A stretch of DNA of 64,000 nucleotides from Selenomonadales bacterium 4137-cl (GCA_032334055.1 JAUOZS010000002.1:62001-126000); one strand, 5' to 3'; shown: positions 1-8,284, counted from the first letter of the stretch. Notes: generated from the sequence alone by a model not told the origin. A program made the numbers and translations.

Positions 1-505
1 GAAGTATAGCATCTTTGCGACGGACTGGGGCAAGGTCGCCGCGGTGTGGTCGGCGGACGGCCTGTGGGCGTTGTCTTTCCCCCGCGCGTCGGCGGAGGAG
101 GCGCTGGCTTCCCTGAAGACCGACATGGCCGGGGCGGCGGAGGCGTACCCCGCGTGGGCGGATGCCCTCGACCGCGAGCTTAAGCGTTATTTCGCCGGCG
201 AAAAGCTGGACTTCACCGTGCCGGTGGACTGGGGCGGCTACACGCCTTTCCAGGCGGCGGTGCTGCGCCATACGGCGGCCATCCCTTACGGCGTGGTCGA
301 GGGCTACGGCCAGGTGGCGAAGGCTGTCGGCTCGCCCAAGGCTGCCCGCGCCGTGGGCGGGGCGCTGCATATCAACCGCACGCCGGTCGTCGTGCCTTGC
401 CACCGCGTGGTGGGGGCGAACGGCGCGTTGGTCGGCTTCGGCGGGGGGCTGGACAGGAAGAAGGCGCTATTGGATTTGGAGTCCGTTACTTATTTGGACC
501 GCTGA
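1..505 (+). CDS. ogt: Methylated-DNA--protein-cysteine S-methyltransferase, 5'-truncated by the window
   Basis: Suicide DNA-repair protein that transfers the alkyl group from O6-alkylguanine to its own cysteine. The reading frame is open from base 2 and reads KYSIFATDWGKVAAVW, so the start lies at or just before the window edge; base 1 is a G that could end an ATG/GTG/TTG codon. Visible family hallmarks are the DNA-binding helix-turn-helix with arginine finger (GYGQVAKAVG...AARAVG), the active-site motif PCHRV followed by VGANGALVGFGGGLDRKKALL, and a length near the usual 155-175 residues. The GTG at 44 is in frame but would remove conserved-looking N-terminal sequence. The product is cytoplasmic. 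The upstream context is not visible. Confidence 0.93.
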   Translation, partial: KYSIFATDWGKVAAVWSADGLWALSFPRASAEEALASLKTDMAGAAEAYPAWADALDRELKRYFAGEKLDFTVPVDWGGYTPFQAAVLRHTAAIPYGVVEGYGQVAKAVGSPKAARAVGGALHINRTPVVVPCHRVVGANGALVGFGGGLDRKKALLDLESVTYLDR

Positions 506-529
506 CCGCTCCCCTTAGAAAAGGCCCAA

Positions 530-707
530 GGCCGTACAGAAACCCCCGGATGCTAGGCGCACCGCAGGCGGCGCAGAGACGGCGTACTTGGTTGCGTACG
601 CCGAACAAGACCGCCGAGGAGCAAGTGCGCCACTCTTAGCGCTTTAGCGGTTAGCGTGGCGGCCTACCCCTTGCGGGTGCGCAGCAGATGGGGGTTTATC
701 AACGGCC
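530..707. repeat. Dispersed palindromic intergenic repeat, copy A (long form)
   Basis: The ends are imperfect inverted repeats: GGCCGTACAGAAACCCCC at 530-547 against the complement of GGGGGTTTATCAACGGCC at the right end. The centre holds a hairpin GGCGTAC (581-587) / GTACGCC (596-602). Similar copies lie at about 8.15, 9.03, 9.98, 10.13, 15.18, 37.36, 51.38 and 58.34 kb. It fills most of the 289-base gap between the methyltransferase gene and the next gene. No coding potential is apparent. Confidence 0.7.
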
Positions 708-794
708 GAAAAAAGAAAAAGATGTTGCCATATTTTTGTCCCTGAGGATATAATAACTGTATTGGCAAAACGGACCGGGAGGTCGCGCGTTAAA

Positions 795-1139
795 GTGGCG
801 GGTTTTCTGCTGAGGATTCTCATCAACGCGATAATAATCTGCACCATCGTCGTCGAACTGCCGGGTATCTTCGTCGATACCCTGGGGGGGACGCTGCTGG
901 GGGCGGCTATCATCGGCACCGCTAACGCGGCGATCAGGCCGTTCATTACGCTGGCGGCGATGCCCTTGAACGCGGTGACGGTGGGGGCGTGCGCCTTTTT
1001 CACCAACCTCCTGGCGCCACTGGCGGTGTTCAAGGCGCTGCCGGGGTTCCAGGTGTCGAGTTTTCTGGCGCCGCTGGCGGGGATCGTGCTGATGACGCTG
1101 TGCAGCTATACTGTGACGAGGGTAATTCAAGACCGGTAG
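795..1139 (+). CDS. Small integral membrane protein, YvlD / phage-holin-IV family
   Basis: About 115 residues made almost entirely of hydrophobic segments (roughly four: FLLRILINAIIICTIV; LGGTLLGAAIIGTANAAI; FITLAAMPLNAVTVGACAFF; SFLAPLAGIVLMTLCSYTV). This resembles the mycobacterial-type 4-TMS holin superfamily IV (YvlD-like), usually a housekeeping membrane protein of unknown role and not a phage gene. I chose GTG 795 because GGGAGG (777-782) lies about 12 bases upstream; an in-frame TTG at 762 behind a weaker GAGG would add 11 basic residues. It converges on the outer-membrane protein gene and shares its terminator. Confidence 0.7.
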   Translation: MAGFLLRILINAIIICTIVVELPGIFVDTLGGTLLGAAIIGTANAAIRPFITLAAMPLNAVTVGACAFFTNLLAPLAVFKALPGFQVSSFLAPLAGIVLMTLCSYTVTRVIQDR

Positions 1140-1155
1140 GATATAATCGGCAAGG

Positions 1156-1185
1156 AAAAAGGCGCCTCGGTCGAGGCGCCTTTTA
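1156..1185. terminator. Bidirectional rho-independent terminator
   Basis: Stem GGCGCCTCG (1161-1169) / CGAGGCGCC (1172-1180), with AAAAA before it and TTTT after it, so it can serve both converging genes (ending at 1139 and 1188). Confidence 0.85.
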
Positions 1186-1187
1186 GT

Positions 1188-1847
1188 CTAGAACTTGTAG
1201 GTGAGGCCGAGGCCGAAGCCCTTGGTGGTGGTGTCGAGGTCGTAGCCGTTGACCTTCAAGTCGTCGATGCGCTTGTAGCGGTAGAAGAGGTTGGCGTCGA
1301 GGTCTTTGGAGAGGGCGTAGGCGAAGCCGGCTTCGGCGTTGAACAAGCTGCCGCCGGCGCCGACGATGCCGTAGAGGGTGGTTTTTTTGCCGAGCGCGGT
1401 CGTGCCGATGAGGCCGGCCTGCCAGGTGCTCTTATTGTCGAGCGAAAAGCCCGGGGCGTTGGTGGTGATTTTGGCCTGGTGCCAGCCGGCGAAGGCGGAC
1501 AGATTCTTGTCAAGCTTGTAGAGGATGTTGACTTCCTGGCTCCTGACGCCGGCGTGGTAGTTTCCGGTAAGGCTGCCGTAATCTACGAAGTAGTCTTTGC
1601 TGACGGGGTTGAAGTAGCGGTACTGGATGGCCCATTTGCCGCCGAGACCGGCGGTGAGGCCGTAGTCGAAGTTGGCGTTCTTGCCGTCGATGGTCCCGTC
1701 TTCGGCTTCGATGTCGAGGCGGGGCGTCCAGTTGACGTCGAGGGCCACCTTGCCGGCCGAGTAGTCGGTGAGCGGGCTGGCCGTCGTTACGCCCGCCGTC
1801 ATGAGGGTGCAAAGCAGCACCGCGAGGATTACCGCGAATTTTTTCAT
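1188..1847 (-). CDS. Secreted outer-membrane beta-barrel protein
   Basis: 219 residues. Residues 1-24 form a classical signal peptide (MKKFAVILAVLLCTLMTAGVTTAS, cleavage near TAS-P). The rest is alternating amphipathic strands rich in Gly, Tyr and Asn, such as KWAIQYRYF, QEVNILYKL and LDANLFYRYKRI. It ends in GLGLTYKF, a C-terminal strand with terminal Phe as recognised by BamA. Family knowledge: small 8-10-strand barrels (OmpW/OmpA-like) of diderms. The precise family and ligand are not recognised. An AAGGAGG site precedes the ATG. It is divergent from the HAD phosphatase gene and is the main evidence in the window for an outer membrane. Confidence 0.8.
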   Translation of the reverse strand: MKKFAVILAVLLCTLMTAGVTTASPLTDYSAGKVALDVNWTPRLDIEAEDGTIDGKNANFDYGLTAGLGGKWAIQYRYFNPVSKDYFVDYGSLTGNYHAGVRSQEVNILYKLDKNLSAFAGWHQAKITTNAPGFSLDNKSTWQAGLIGTTALGKKTTLYGIVGAGGSLFNAEAGFAYALSKDLDANLFYRYKRIDDLKVNGYDLDTTTKGFGLGLTYKF

Positions 1848-1943
1848 TCCTTACACCTCCTTTCCCTGGAATCTATAGCTAGACTATGCAGTCGGCGCCA
1901 AAAATGATGCTTGGAAAATTTATCCTGACATGGAGGATTCTCG

Positions 1944-2741
1944 ATGCCTATTAAACTGATCGCCGTCGATCTCGACGACACGCTACTCGATCATAGCCGC
2001 ACTATTTCGCCCCGGGCCCGCGCCGCGATCACGGCGGCGATGGCGCAGGGCGTGACGGTGACGGTGGCCACCGGGCGGATGTTCCGCTCGGCGCTGCCGT
2101 ACGCGCGGCAGCTGGGGCTGGACGTGCCGCTGATAACATATAACGGGGCGCTGATAAAGTGCGGCCTCTCGGGGGAGACGCTCCGCCATCTGCCGCTCGA
2201 TATGGCGGCAGCCGGCAAGCTGCTGGCGCTGTGCCGGGAGCGCGGCTGGTACGTGCAGGTATACCTCGACGATGTCCTGTATGTGCGGGAGCGGGACGAC
2301 AACGCCCGCCTGTACGAGACGATCGCCGGCGTTACGGCGGTGCCGGTGGGGGACGAGCTGTGGTCGCCGGCCGGGCCGCCGACCAAGCTGCTGGCGATGG
2401 CCGACCCGGCCGATATCCCGGCGATCGAGGCCGCCGTTCGCGCCGTCGGCGGCGACCGGGTGTATACGGCGGCTTCGAAGACCAATTACCTGGAAATGAC
2501 CGATCCGGCCGCCAACAAGGGGGCAGCCCTCGCTTTCCTGGCCGGGAGCCTGGGGATCGACAGGTCCGAGGTGATGGCGATCGGCGATTCGAGCAACGAC
2601 CTGGATATGATCGCGTACGCCGGCCTGGGGGTGGCGATGGGCAACGCCAGCGAGCGGGTTAAGGCGGCCGCCCGGGCGGTGACGGACGCCAACGACGCCG
2701 ACGGCGTGGCGGCGGCGATCGAGAAGTATGTGCTGAAATAG
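1944..2741 (+). CDS. Cof-type HAD-IIB family phosphatase
   Basis: 265 residues, usual for the Cof family. Motif I is DLDDTLLDHS (nucleophile Asp9, acid Asp11), followed by a TVATGRM motif II with Thr, the C2B cap in the middle, and the C-terminal GDSSNDLDMIAYAGLGVAMGNA (motif IV) that binds Mg2+. These cytosolic enzymes dephosphorylate sugar phosphates, flavin or nucleotide intermediates; the substrate cannot be read from sequence. GGAGG lies ten bases before the ATG. It is monocistronic, with a terminator directly after it. Confidence 0.9.
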   Translation: MPIKLIAVDLDDTLLDHSRTISPRARAAITAAMAQGVTVTVATGRMFRSALPYARQLGLDVPLITYNGALIKCGLSGETLRHLPLDMAAAGKLLALCRERGWYVQVYLDDVLYVRERDDNARLYETIAGVTAVPVGDELWSPAGPPTKLLAMADPADIPAIEAAVRAVGGDRVYTAASKTNYLEMTDPAANKGAALAFLAGSLGIDRSEVMAIGDSSNDLDMIAYAGLGVAMGNASERVKAAARAVTDANDADGVAAAIEKYVLK

Positions 2742-2750
2742 GCGAGTTGA

Positions 2751-2777
2751 AGAGGCTGTTGCGACAGTCTCTTTTTG
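2751..2777 (+). terminator. Rho-independent terminator after the HAD gene
   Basis: AGAGGCTGT (2751-2759), loop TGCG, ACAGTCTCT (2764-2772), then TTTTT. One G-T pair in the stem. Confidence 0.85.
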
Positions 2778-2816
2778 TTTCATTTACAGGTGACACAATT
2801 TGGTGTATATTTATAT

Positions 2817-2850
2817 TTGGTTAACCGCAAAGTATTTAAAGGTTAACCAA
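2817..2850. promoter_or_regulatory. BirA (biotin repressor) operator
   Basis: Perfect inverted repeat TTGGTTAACC (2817-2826), 14-base spacer, GGTTAACCAA (2841-2850). This is the Firmicute BirA operator pattern (TTGTTAACC-N14-16-GGTTAACAA). It sits 60 bases upstream of the start of the biotin operon, so biotinyl-AMP-loaded BirA should shut the operon off. A further half-site-like GGTTAACAAAA lies at 2888-2898. Confidence 0.92.
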
Positions 2851-2910
2851 AACTTTTACCGAAAAGGTAAACTTAATTATTAAATGAGGTTAACAAAAGG
2901 GGGCGGCTGT

Positions 2911-3399
2911 ATGGGTATCCGCTGGTTGAGCGAGACGGGCCTGTTGGCGGCGCTGATTTTCCTTACCGGGACTTTCAAGTTGCCCGGCCTTGTGCCGGGA
3001 ACGGAATTTCAACTGTCAGCGCCGCTGGCGGTGGCGGTGTGCGCCGTTTTCGGGTTTCGCCGCTACATAACGGCCGGCGTTATCGCCAGCATAATCGGGC
3101 TGGCGCTCGGGACGCAGAATTTCCTCAATGTTTTCATCGCCATGGTTTTCCGGCTGACGGTCGGCGGCGTGCTAGCCCTGGGGGGGACGTCGTGGCCGGT
3201 GGTGGCGCTGGCCGGCCCGGTCGGGTCGGCCGTGGCGAGGCTGTCGCTGGCCGCGGTTGTCGGCAAGGCGGCGACGGCGCTGGTCGTGGCCGCGGCGCCG
3301 GGGATGGCGTACACCGCCCTGGCGGCGTGGCCGCTGACGGTTTTGCTGCGGAAGGTTAAGACGGCGACGGCGAGGCTGGACGATGTATTACAGCGTTAG
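2911..3399 (+). CDS. Small membrane protein heading the biotin operon (transporter S-component-like)
   Basis: 162 residues with about five to six hydrophobic segments, in the style of ECF-transporter substrate-binding (S) components (FQLSAPLAVAVCAVFGF; AGVIASIIGLALG). I do not recognise it as BioY. It is the first gene behind the BirA operator and overlaps bioW by 17 bases, so a role in uptake of biotin or a pimelate-type precursor is a reasonable inference, or it may be a chaperone-like partner. ATG 2911 is preferred over ATG 2884 because AAAGGGGG lies just upstream of 2911, while 2884 has no ribosome-binding site. Confidence 0.7.
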   Translation: MGIRWLSETGLLAALIFLTGTFKLPGLVPGTEFQLSAPLAVAVCAVFGFRRYITAGVIASIIGLALGTQNFLNVFIAMVFRLTVGGVLALGGTSWPVVALAGPVGSAVARLSLAAVVGKAATALVVAAAPGMAYTALAAWPLTVLLRKVKTATARLDDVLQR

Positions 3400-4147
3400 G
3401 ATGAGGGCTGCCCAGGGCGGAGATCATGCCGCGGGGGGACGCCATATATCGGGGGCGGAACGGCTGGTGCCGCCGGGCGAAGCGGCGGCGCTGGCCGGTG
3501 AGCTGGTGGAGCGGGCTCTGGGCCATAGCCGGGGCCGGGCGGATTTCATCAATATCACGGTGGAGACGGTGGCGGCGCAGGCTGTGCGGCTGGCGCCGAT
3601 TCCCGCCGTAAAGACGGTGGCGGTGGCCGACGTGGCGGCCGGCAGGGTAGCGGCTCTGGAGGAGTTGGTCAGGGCCGGGGTGAGCACGGCGGCGGCGCAG
3701 GCCGGCATGGGGGCGCTGGCGGCTTTGCCTGACAGCATGCGGGGCGCGATGATATTGTGCGCCGCCAGCGGCAGTCGGCTCGACGGGAACGGCGCGCGGG
3801 GCGTAAGGGTGTCGCGAATGGACGCGGCCGACGGCCCGGCCCTGCTGGCGGCTCTTCGCCGGCGGGGTCTGGCCAACGATCACGTGCGCGAGGCGCTGGT
3901 GCTGGCGGCCAAGGTGGCGGCCGGGCCGGGGGTGACGGCCGAGCTGTGCTGGTCGGACGATCCGGAGTATACCGCGGGGTATGTCGCGTCGCGGCTGGGC
4001 TATTGCCGGTTCGCCCATCTCAAGGAGTACGGCTGTCCGGTGGGCGGCCGGGTGTTTTTCGCCGCTCCGGGCTGCGATGTCGCCGCGCTTGTCGATTATC
4101 TGGAGCGCCAGCCGGTGCTGGCAACGCTGGCTGATTGGGAGGAATGA
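3383..4147 (+). CDS. bioW: 6-carboxyhexanoate--CoA ligase (pimeloyl-CoA synthetase)
   Basis: Activates pimelate to pimeloyl-CoA with ATP, supplying the first substrate of biotin ring assembly. 254 residues, typical BioW length. It begins MYYSVRMRA and carries the conserved GGRHISGAERLV motif, later RVSRMD, SDDPEYTAGYVAS and FAHLKEYGCPVGGRVFF, all characteristic of the family. It starts inside the end of the preceding membrane protein gene and its stop overlaps the BioF translation-start region, so it is translationally coupled. Using BioW implies pimelate is taken up or made elsewhere instead of the BioC/BioH route. Confidence 0.93.
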   Translation: MYYSVRMRAAQGGDHAAGGRHISGAERLVPPGEAAALAGELVERALGHSRGRADFINITVETVAAQAVRLAPIPAVKTVAVADVAAGRVAALEELVRAGVSTAAAQAGMGALAALPDSMRGAMILCAASGSRLDGNGARGVRVSRMDAADGPALLAALRRRGLANDHVREALVLAAKVAAGPGVTAELCWSDDPEYTAGYVASRLGYCRFAHLKEYGCPVGGRVFFAAPGCDVAALVDYLERQPVLATLADWEE

Positions 4148-4149
4148 CG

Positions 4150-5325
4150 GTGGACGCGCTTTTGAGGACCAGGCTCGATATGCTAAAAGAGGCGGGGCTG
4201 CACCGCCGGCTGACGGCCTGCGGAGAGGCGGACGAGGCCCGCGACGAAGGCTCGTCGCCGCTGATGCTGGCGTCGAACGATTATCTCGGTCTGACCAGGC
4301 ATCCGGCGGTGCGCCGGGCGGCGGCCGACGCCGCCATGCGTTTGGGCGGCGGCGCGGGCGGGTCGCGCCTCACAACCGGCAATCACGCCCTGTACGCCGC
4401 TCTGGAGGAGGAGCTGGCGGCCTTCAAGGGGACCGAGGCGGCGCTGGTGTTCGGCAGCGGCTATATGGCCAACATCGGGACGCTCGGCGCCCTGGCGGGC
4501 GGTGACGACGTTATTTTCAGCGACGAGCTGAACCATGCGAGCATTGTCGACGGTTGCCGCCTGGCGAAGGCGCGCACGGTCGTCTACCGGCACTGCGACC
4601 CGGCCGATCTGGCGGCCAAGCTGGCGGCCACGCCCTGCCGGGGCCAGCGGTTCATCGTCACCGACGGGGTGTTCAGCATGGACGGCGATGTCGCGCCGGT
4701 GGACGAGATTGTCGCTGTGGCCGGGTGTTACGGGGCGGCGGTTATGGTGGACGACGCCCACGGGACGGGGGTGGTGGGGCCCGGCGGCCGGGGCACGGCG
4801 GCTCTTTTCGGCGTCGGCGGCCGGGTGGCGGTGCAGATGGGCACCCTCAGCAAGGCGCTGGCGTCCGAGGGCGGCTATATCGCCGGCAGCGCCGTGTTGA
4901 TCGAGTATCTGGTCAACAGGGCCCGCAGCTTCATTTTTACTACCGCGCTGGCGCCGGCGACGGTGGCGGCGGCCCGCGCGGCCCTCGCCCTGCTGGTTGG
5001 CGAGCCGGAACTTACGGCCAGGCTGCGGGACAACGCCGTTTTTTTGCGGCGGGCGCTGACGGCGGCGGGACTGGCCGTAGGGACGGGGGAGACGCCGATC
5101 ATCCCGGTGACGGTCGGGGAGGCGGCCGTGGCGGTGGCTTTGGCCGCCGACCTGCGCCGGGCTGGCATCGTCGTGTCCGCCATCCGGCCGCCGACCGTGC
5201 CTGACGGCTCGAGCCGCCTGCGGGTGACGGTGTCGGCGGCCCACACGCGGGGCGAGCTGGCCAGGGCGGCGGCGGAGGTCGCCGCGGCCGCCGGGCGCCT
5301 CGGTCTGCGGAAGGAGGGGCGGTGA
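4150..5325 (+). CDS. bioF: 8-amino-7-oxononanoate synthase
   Basis: PLP enzyme condensing pimeloyl-CoA with L-alanine, releasing CoA and CO2. About 391 residues. It has the alpha-oxoamine synthase signatures: SNDYLGLTRHP near the N terminus, GGGAGGSRLTTGN, FGSGYMANIGTL, VMVDDAHGTGVVGPGGRG (Asp for the pyridine nitrogen) and GTLSKALASEGGY with the Schiff-base lysine. Start GTG 4150 sits seven bases after GGAGGA; ATG 4144 abuts that site and is less likely. The stop overlaps the bioD start. Confidence 0.95.
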   Translation: MDALLRTRLDMLKEAGLHRRLTACGEADEARDEGSSPLMLASNDYLGLTRHPAVRRAAADAAMRLGGGAGGSRLTTGNHALYAALEEELAAFKGTEAALVFGSGYMANIGTLGALAGGDDVIFSDELNHASIVDGCRLAKARTVVYRHCDPADLAAKLAATPCRGQRFIVTDGVFSMDGDVAPVDEIVAVAGCYGAAVMVDDAHGTGVVGPGGRGTAALFGVGGRVAVQMGTLSKALASEGGYIAGSAVLIEYLVNRARSFIFTTALAPATVAAARAALALLVGEPELTARLRDNAVFLRRALTAAGLAVGTGETPIIPVTVGEAAVAVALAADLRRAGIVVSAIRPPTVPDGSSRLRVTVSAAHTRGELARAAAEVAAAAGRLGLRKEGR

Positions 5326-6071
5326 TGGCCGGGTTATTCGTTACGGCCACCGATACCGAGGTGGGCAAAACTGTTGTGGCCGGGGCGGTCGCCGCCGGCC
5401 TCAGGGCGCGCGGCCTGTCGGTGGGGGTGATGAAGCCGCTGGCCTCCGGCGGCGTCGTCGATGCGGCCGGATACCTGGCGGCCGAGGACGCCGTTTTTCT
5501 GATGCGGGCCGCCGGCGTGCCGGAGATCGAGCGGCCGCTGGTCAATCCGGTGTGCCTGGCGCCGGCGCTGACGCCGGCGGTGGCGGCGGCGGAAAGCGGC
5601 GTGACCATAGAGATGGCGGCGGTGACGGCGGCCTACCGCCGCCTGGCGGCCAGATACCGGCTGATGGTGGTCGAAGGGGTGGGCGGCATGGCCGCGCCGC
5701 TATGGGAGGATTATCTGGTGGCCGATCTGGCCGGGGCAATCGGGCTGCCGCTGCTGGTGGTGGCGCGGCCCAACCTGGGGACGATCAACCATACCGTGCT
5801 GACGGTCGACTACGCCCGGCGCCGGGGACTGACGGTGGCCGGGGTGGTGCTGAACTGCTGGGACGAGGCGCGGGCCGGGGTGCTGGAGCGGTCGAACGCC
5901 GCGTATATCGAACGGCTGACGGCGGTCCCGGTCCTGGGGCGGTTGCCGCGCAGCGCGGCGGTGAGTGTGCCGGCGGGCCGGACGGAGGGGCTGGCGGCAA
6001 TGGCGGAAAAGTATCTCGATCTTGACGCGATTTTCAAGGTGATGGAGGGTAACAGGCATGAACGCTGCTGA
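5325..6071 (+). CDS. bioD: ATP-dependent dethiobiotin synthetase
   Basis: Carboxylates 7,8-diaminopelargonate and closes the ureido ring. About 248 residues. The N-terminal P-loop GLFVTATDTEVGKTVVAGAV is the BioD form (xTDTEVGKT); VVEGVGGMAAPL is the second signature, and LPLLVVARPNLGTINHTVLT follows. ATG 5325 has AAGGAGGGG five bases upstream and overlaps the bioF stop. The gene runs into bioA with a 14-base overlap, indicating coupled translation. Confidence 0.95.
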   Translation: MAGLFVTATDTEVGKTVVAGAVAAGLRARGLSVGVMKPLASGGVVDAAGYLAAEDAVFLMRAAGVPEIERPLVNPVCLAPALTPAVAAAESGVTIEMAAVTAAYRRLAARYRLMVVEGVGGMAAPLWEDYLVADLAGAIGLPLLVVARPNLGTINHTVLTVDYARRRGLTVAGVVLNCWDEARAGVLERSNAAYIERLTAVPVLGRLPRSAAVSVPAGRTEGLAAMAEKYLDLDAIFKVMEGNRHERC

Positions 6072-7401
6072 ACGGTTGGACAAGGACTACGTATGGCATC
6101 CTTTCACCCAGATGCGGGACTGGCTGGCCGAGCCCCAGCTCGTTATCGTGGCCGGCGAAGGCGTGAGGCTGATCGACGCCGACGGCAATATGTACTATGA
6201 CGGCGTGTCGTCGCTGTGGCTCAATGTGCACGGTCACCGCAAGGAGGCGATCGACCGGGCGATCATCGACCAGTTAGGCAGGATCGCCCACACGACCATG
6301 CTGGGGCTGATAAGCCAGCCGGCGGCGGAGCTGGCGGCGGAGCTGGCGGCCATCGCGCCGCCCGGCCTGGCAAAGGTTTTCTATTCCGACAGCGGGTCGA
6401 CGGCGGTGGAGATCGCCGTCAAGATGGCGTATCAATACTGGCAGCTGAAGGGCGTGGCGACGAAGCGCAGGTTCGTGACGCTGGCGAACGCCTACCACGG
6501 CGACACGATCGGGTCAGTGAGCGTAGGGGGCATCGATCTTTTCCACCGGATCTTCGCGCCGCTGCTGTTTCCGACGGTCCAGGCGCCGTCGCCGAGCTGC
6601 CGGCACTGCCGCCTGGCCGGCGACCCCAAGCGGTGCGGCATGGCTTGCCTGGCGGCGATGGAGGATATTCTCGCCAGGGACCACGGCGAGATCGCCGCGG
6701 TGGTGATGGAGCCGCTGGTGCAGGGGGCGGCCGGGATGCTCACCCACCCGCCCGGGTACCTCAAGGGTGTCCGCGAGCTGACGAAAAGATACGGCGTGCT
6801 GCTGATCGTAGACGAGGTGGCCACCGGCTTCGGCCGGACGGGCAGGATGTTCGCCTGCGAGCACGAGGGGGTCAGCCCCGATATCATGACGGTGGCCAAG
6901 GGCATCACCGCCGGCTATCTGCCGCTGGCGGCGACACTAACGACTACGGAGGTTTTCGAGGCTTTCCTGGGCAGCCACACTGAGCAGAAGACTTTTTTCC
7001 ACGGGCATTCCTACACCGGCAATCCGCTGGCCTGCGCCGCGGCGCTCGCCAACCTCCGGGTGTTCCGCGAGGAGAAGGTGCTGGCGGGGCTGCCGGCCAA
7101 GATAGCGGCCGCCCGCGAGCAGTTGGACGCTTTGCGGCTGCTGGCGCATGTGGGCGACGTCCGCCAGTGCGGGCTGATGATCGGCATCGAGCTGGTGCAG
7201 GACCGCGCGGGCGGCGTCCCCTACCCGGCGGAGGCGGCCATGGGCGCCAGGGTGTGCCGACACGCCCGGCGGTACGGCCTCATCATCCGCCCTCTGGGGG
7301 ACGTGGTTATCCTGATGCCGCCGCTCGCCAGCACGGCGGCTGAGATCGGCGAGATGACGGCGATCGTCCGCCGGGCGATCGATGAGGTGACGGGGGAGTG
7401 A
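6058..7401 (+). CDS. bioA: Adenosylmethionine--8-amino-7-oxononanoate transaminase
   Basis: Class III aminotransferase converting 8-amino-7-oxononanoate to 7,8-diaminopelargonate with SAM as amino donor. 447 residues. Visible features: WHPFTQMRDW near the N terminus (typical BioA), SDSGSTAVEIAVKMAYQYW for phosphate binding, ANAYHGDTIGSVSVGG, LLIVDEVATGFGRTG with the PLP aspartate, and DIMTVAKGITAGYLPLAAT with the Schiff-base lysine. It is the last gene of the biotin operon as seen here; bioB is not in this window and must lie elsewhere. Confidence 0.95.
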   Translation: MNAAERLDKDYVWHPFTQMRDWLAEPQLVIVAGEGVRLIDADGNMYYDGVSSLWLNVHGHRKEAIDRAIIDQLGRIAHTTMLGLISQPAAELAAELAAIAPPGLAKVFYSDSGSTAVEIAVKMAYQYWQLKGVATKRRFVTLANAYHGDTIGSVSVGGIDLFHRIFAPLLFPTVQAPSPSCRHCRLAGDPKRCGMACLAAMEDILARDHGEIAAVVMEPLVQGAAGMLTHPPGYLKGVRELTKRYGVLLIVDEVATGFGRTGRMFACEHEGVSPDIMTVAKGITAGYLPLAATLTTTEVFEAFLGSHTEQKTFFHGHSYTGNPLACAAALANLRVFREEKVLAGLPAKIAAAREQLDALRLLAHVGDVRQCGLMIGIELVQDRAGGVPYPAEAAMGARVCRHARRYGLIIRPLGDVVILMPPLASTAAEIGEMTAIVRRAIDEVTGE

Positions 7402-7436
7402 GCAGGGGTTCGGGGCGTGGCGGGAGAAGTATAATG

Positions 7437-7456
7437 TATCGCCTGTCGAGGCGATA
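7437..7456. other. Palindrome in the leader of the HEAT-repeat gene
   Basis: TATCGCC-TGTCGA-GGCGATA directly follows a TATAAT-like sequence at about 7432-7437 and ends 26 bases before the next start codon. It could be an operator or an mRNA 5' hairpin; neither can be shown. Confidence 0.35.
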
Positions 7457-7482
7457 AGACGTCATCCCCGAGGTGATCCGCT

Positions 7483-8145
7483 TTGAATCGCGAAGGTGTG
7501 AAAAGACTGCTTTACGAACGGGACTGGGAGGAGGTCGTCCGGCTGGCGCTCATCGACCGGCGCGTGCTGCGCGTCCTCATCGGTCTGCTCTACGACGCCG
7601 ACGATTACGCGCACTGGCTGGCGATCGACGCTCTTGGCCGCTGGGGGGGCAGGATGGCCGCCGACAACCCGGAGAAGACGCGCGACCTGATCCGCCGCCT
7701 GCTGTGGACGCTGAACGACGAGAGCGGCGGCAATCCATGGGGGGCGACGGGGGCGATCGGCGCGGTGATCGCCGCCCGGCCCGAGCTGTTCGCCGGCTAC
7801 CTGTCGATGATCTGTCCGTTCCACGACGATGTGAACATTTACCCGGAGTTTATCTGGTCGGTGGCCGCGGTGGGCAGCGCCCGGAGCGACCTGGCGGCCG
7901 AGTACGTCCCTTTCCTGCTTGATGCTCTCGGACACGCCAGCGCTTCCATCCGTGCTTACGCCGCGTGGTGCCTGGGGGCGCTGCGCGTTCCGGAGGCGGC
8001 GGCCGCGTTGACGGCCCTCATGGACGACGCCGCCGAGGCGGCGGTGTACGAGGGCGACGGTGTGTACCGCCGGCGCACGGTCGGCGCGATCGCCGCCGAG
8101 AGCCTGGTGAGGATGGGACAGGCTAGGGCGGGTTCCCCCAATTGA
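7483..8145 (+). CDS. HEAT-repeat protein (DVU0298-like)
   Basis: 220 residues, mostly alpha-helical pairs with HEAT-like periodicity (AHWLAIDALGRWG; ASIRAYAAWCLGALRVPEAAAALTALMDD), matching the DVU0298 type found in anaerobes. NPWGATGAIGAVIAARPELF is a distinctive central segment. A scaffold or protein-interaction role is generic for the fold; the actual function is unknown. The TTG start follows GAGGTGAT. It stands alone, followed directly by an intergenic repeat. Confidence 0.75.
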   Translation: MNREGVKRLLYERDWEEVVRLALIDRRVLRVLIGLLYDADDYAHWLAIDALGRWGGRMAADNPEKTRDLIRRLLWTLNDESGGNPWGATGAIGAVIAARPELFAGYLSMICPFHDDVNIYPEFIWSVAAVGSARSDLAAEYVPFLLDALGHASASIRAYAAWCLGALRVPEAAAALTALMDDAAEAAVYEGDGVYRRRTVGAIAAESLVRMGQARAGSPN

Positions 8146-8150
8146 GCCGC

Positions 8151-8227
8151 GACCGCTCACAAGCCCCTGGATGCAAGGCGCAGTGAACCCGAGGAGCAAC
8201 GCCGCAGACGGGGGCTTATCAGCGGTC
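8151..8227. repeat. Dispersed palindromic intergenic repeat, copy B (short form)
   Basis: Left end GACCGCTCACAAGCCCC at 8151; right end GGGGGCTTATCAGCGGTC ending at 8227. The right half also contains GAGCAACGCCGCAGAC, whose complement recurs in other copies. No internal GCGTAC hairpin. Confidence 0.7.
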
Positions 8228-8231
8228 ATTT

Positions 8232-8260
8232 TTGCTTTTTGAGCAAAATTGGCCTATAAT
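8232..8260 (+). promoter_or_regulatory. Probable sigma-A promoter of the PHP gene
   Basis: TTGCTT (8232-8237), 17-base spacer, TATAAT (8255-8260), 24 bases before the start codon at 8285. Confidence 0.6.
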
Positions 8261-8284
8261 TGGATATATATAAGGGGGGATACG

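Noticed and set aside
530..707. CRISPR array or transposon end suggested by repeated intergenic sequence
   Set aside because: Copies are single, dispersed, palindromic and not spaced as an array; no cas or transposase gene in the window.
762..1139. Prophage remnant because of the holin-like protein
   Set aside because: No other phage genes nearby; this family is a common housekeeping membrane protein.
2884..2910. Start of the biotin-operon membrane protein at ATG 2884
   Set aside because: No ribosome-binding site upstream, and it would add a charged stretch encoded by the operator-like GGTTAACAAAA sequence.
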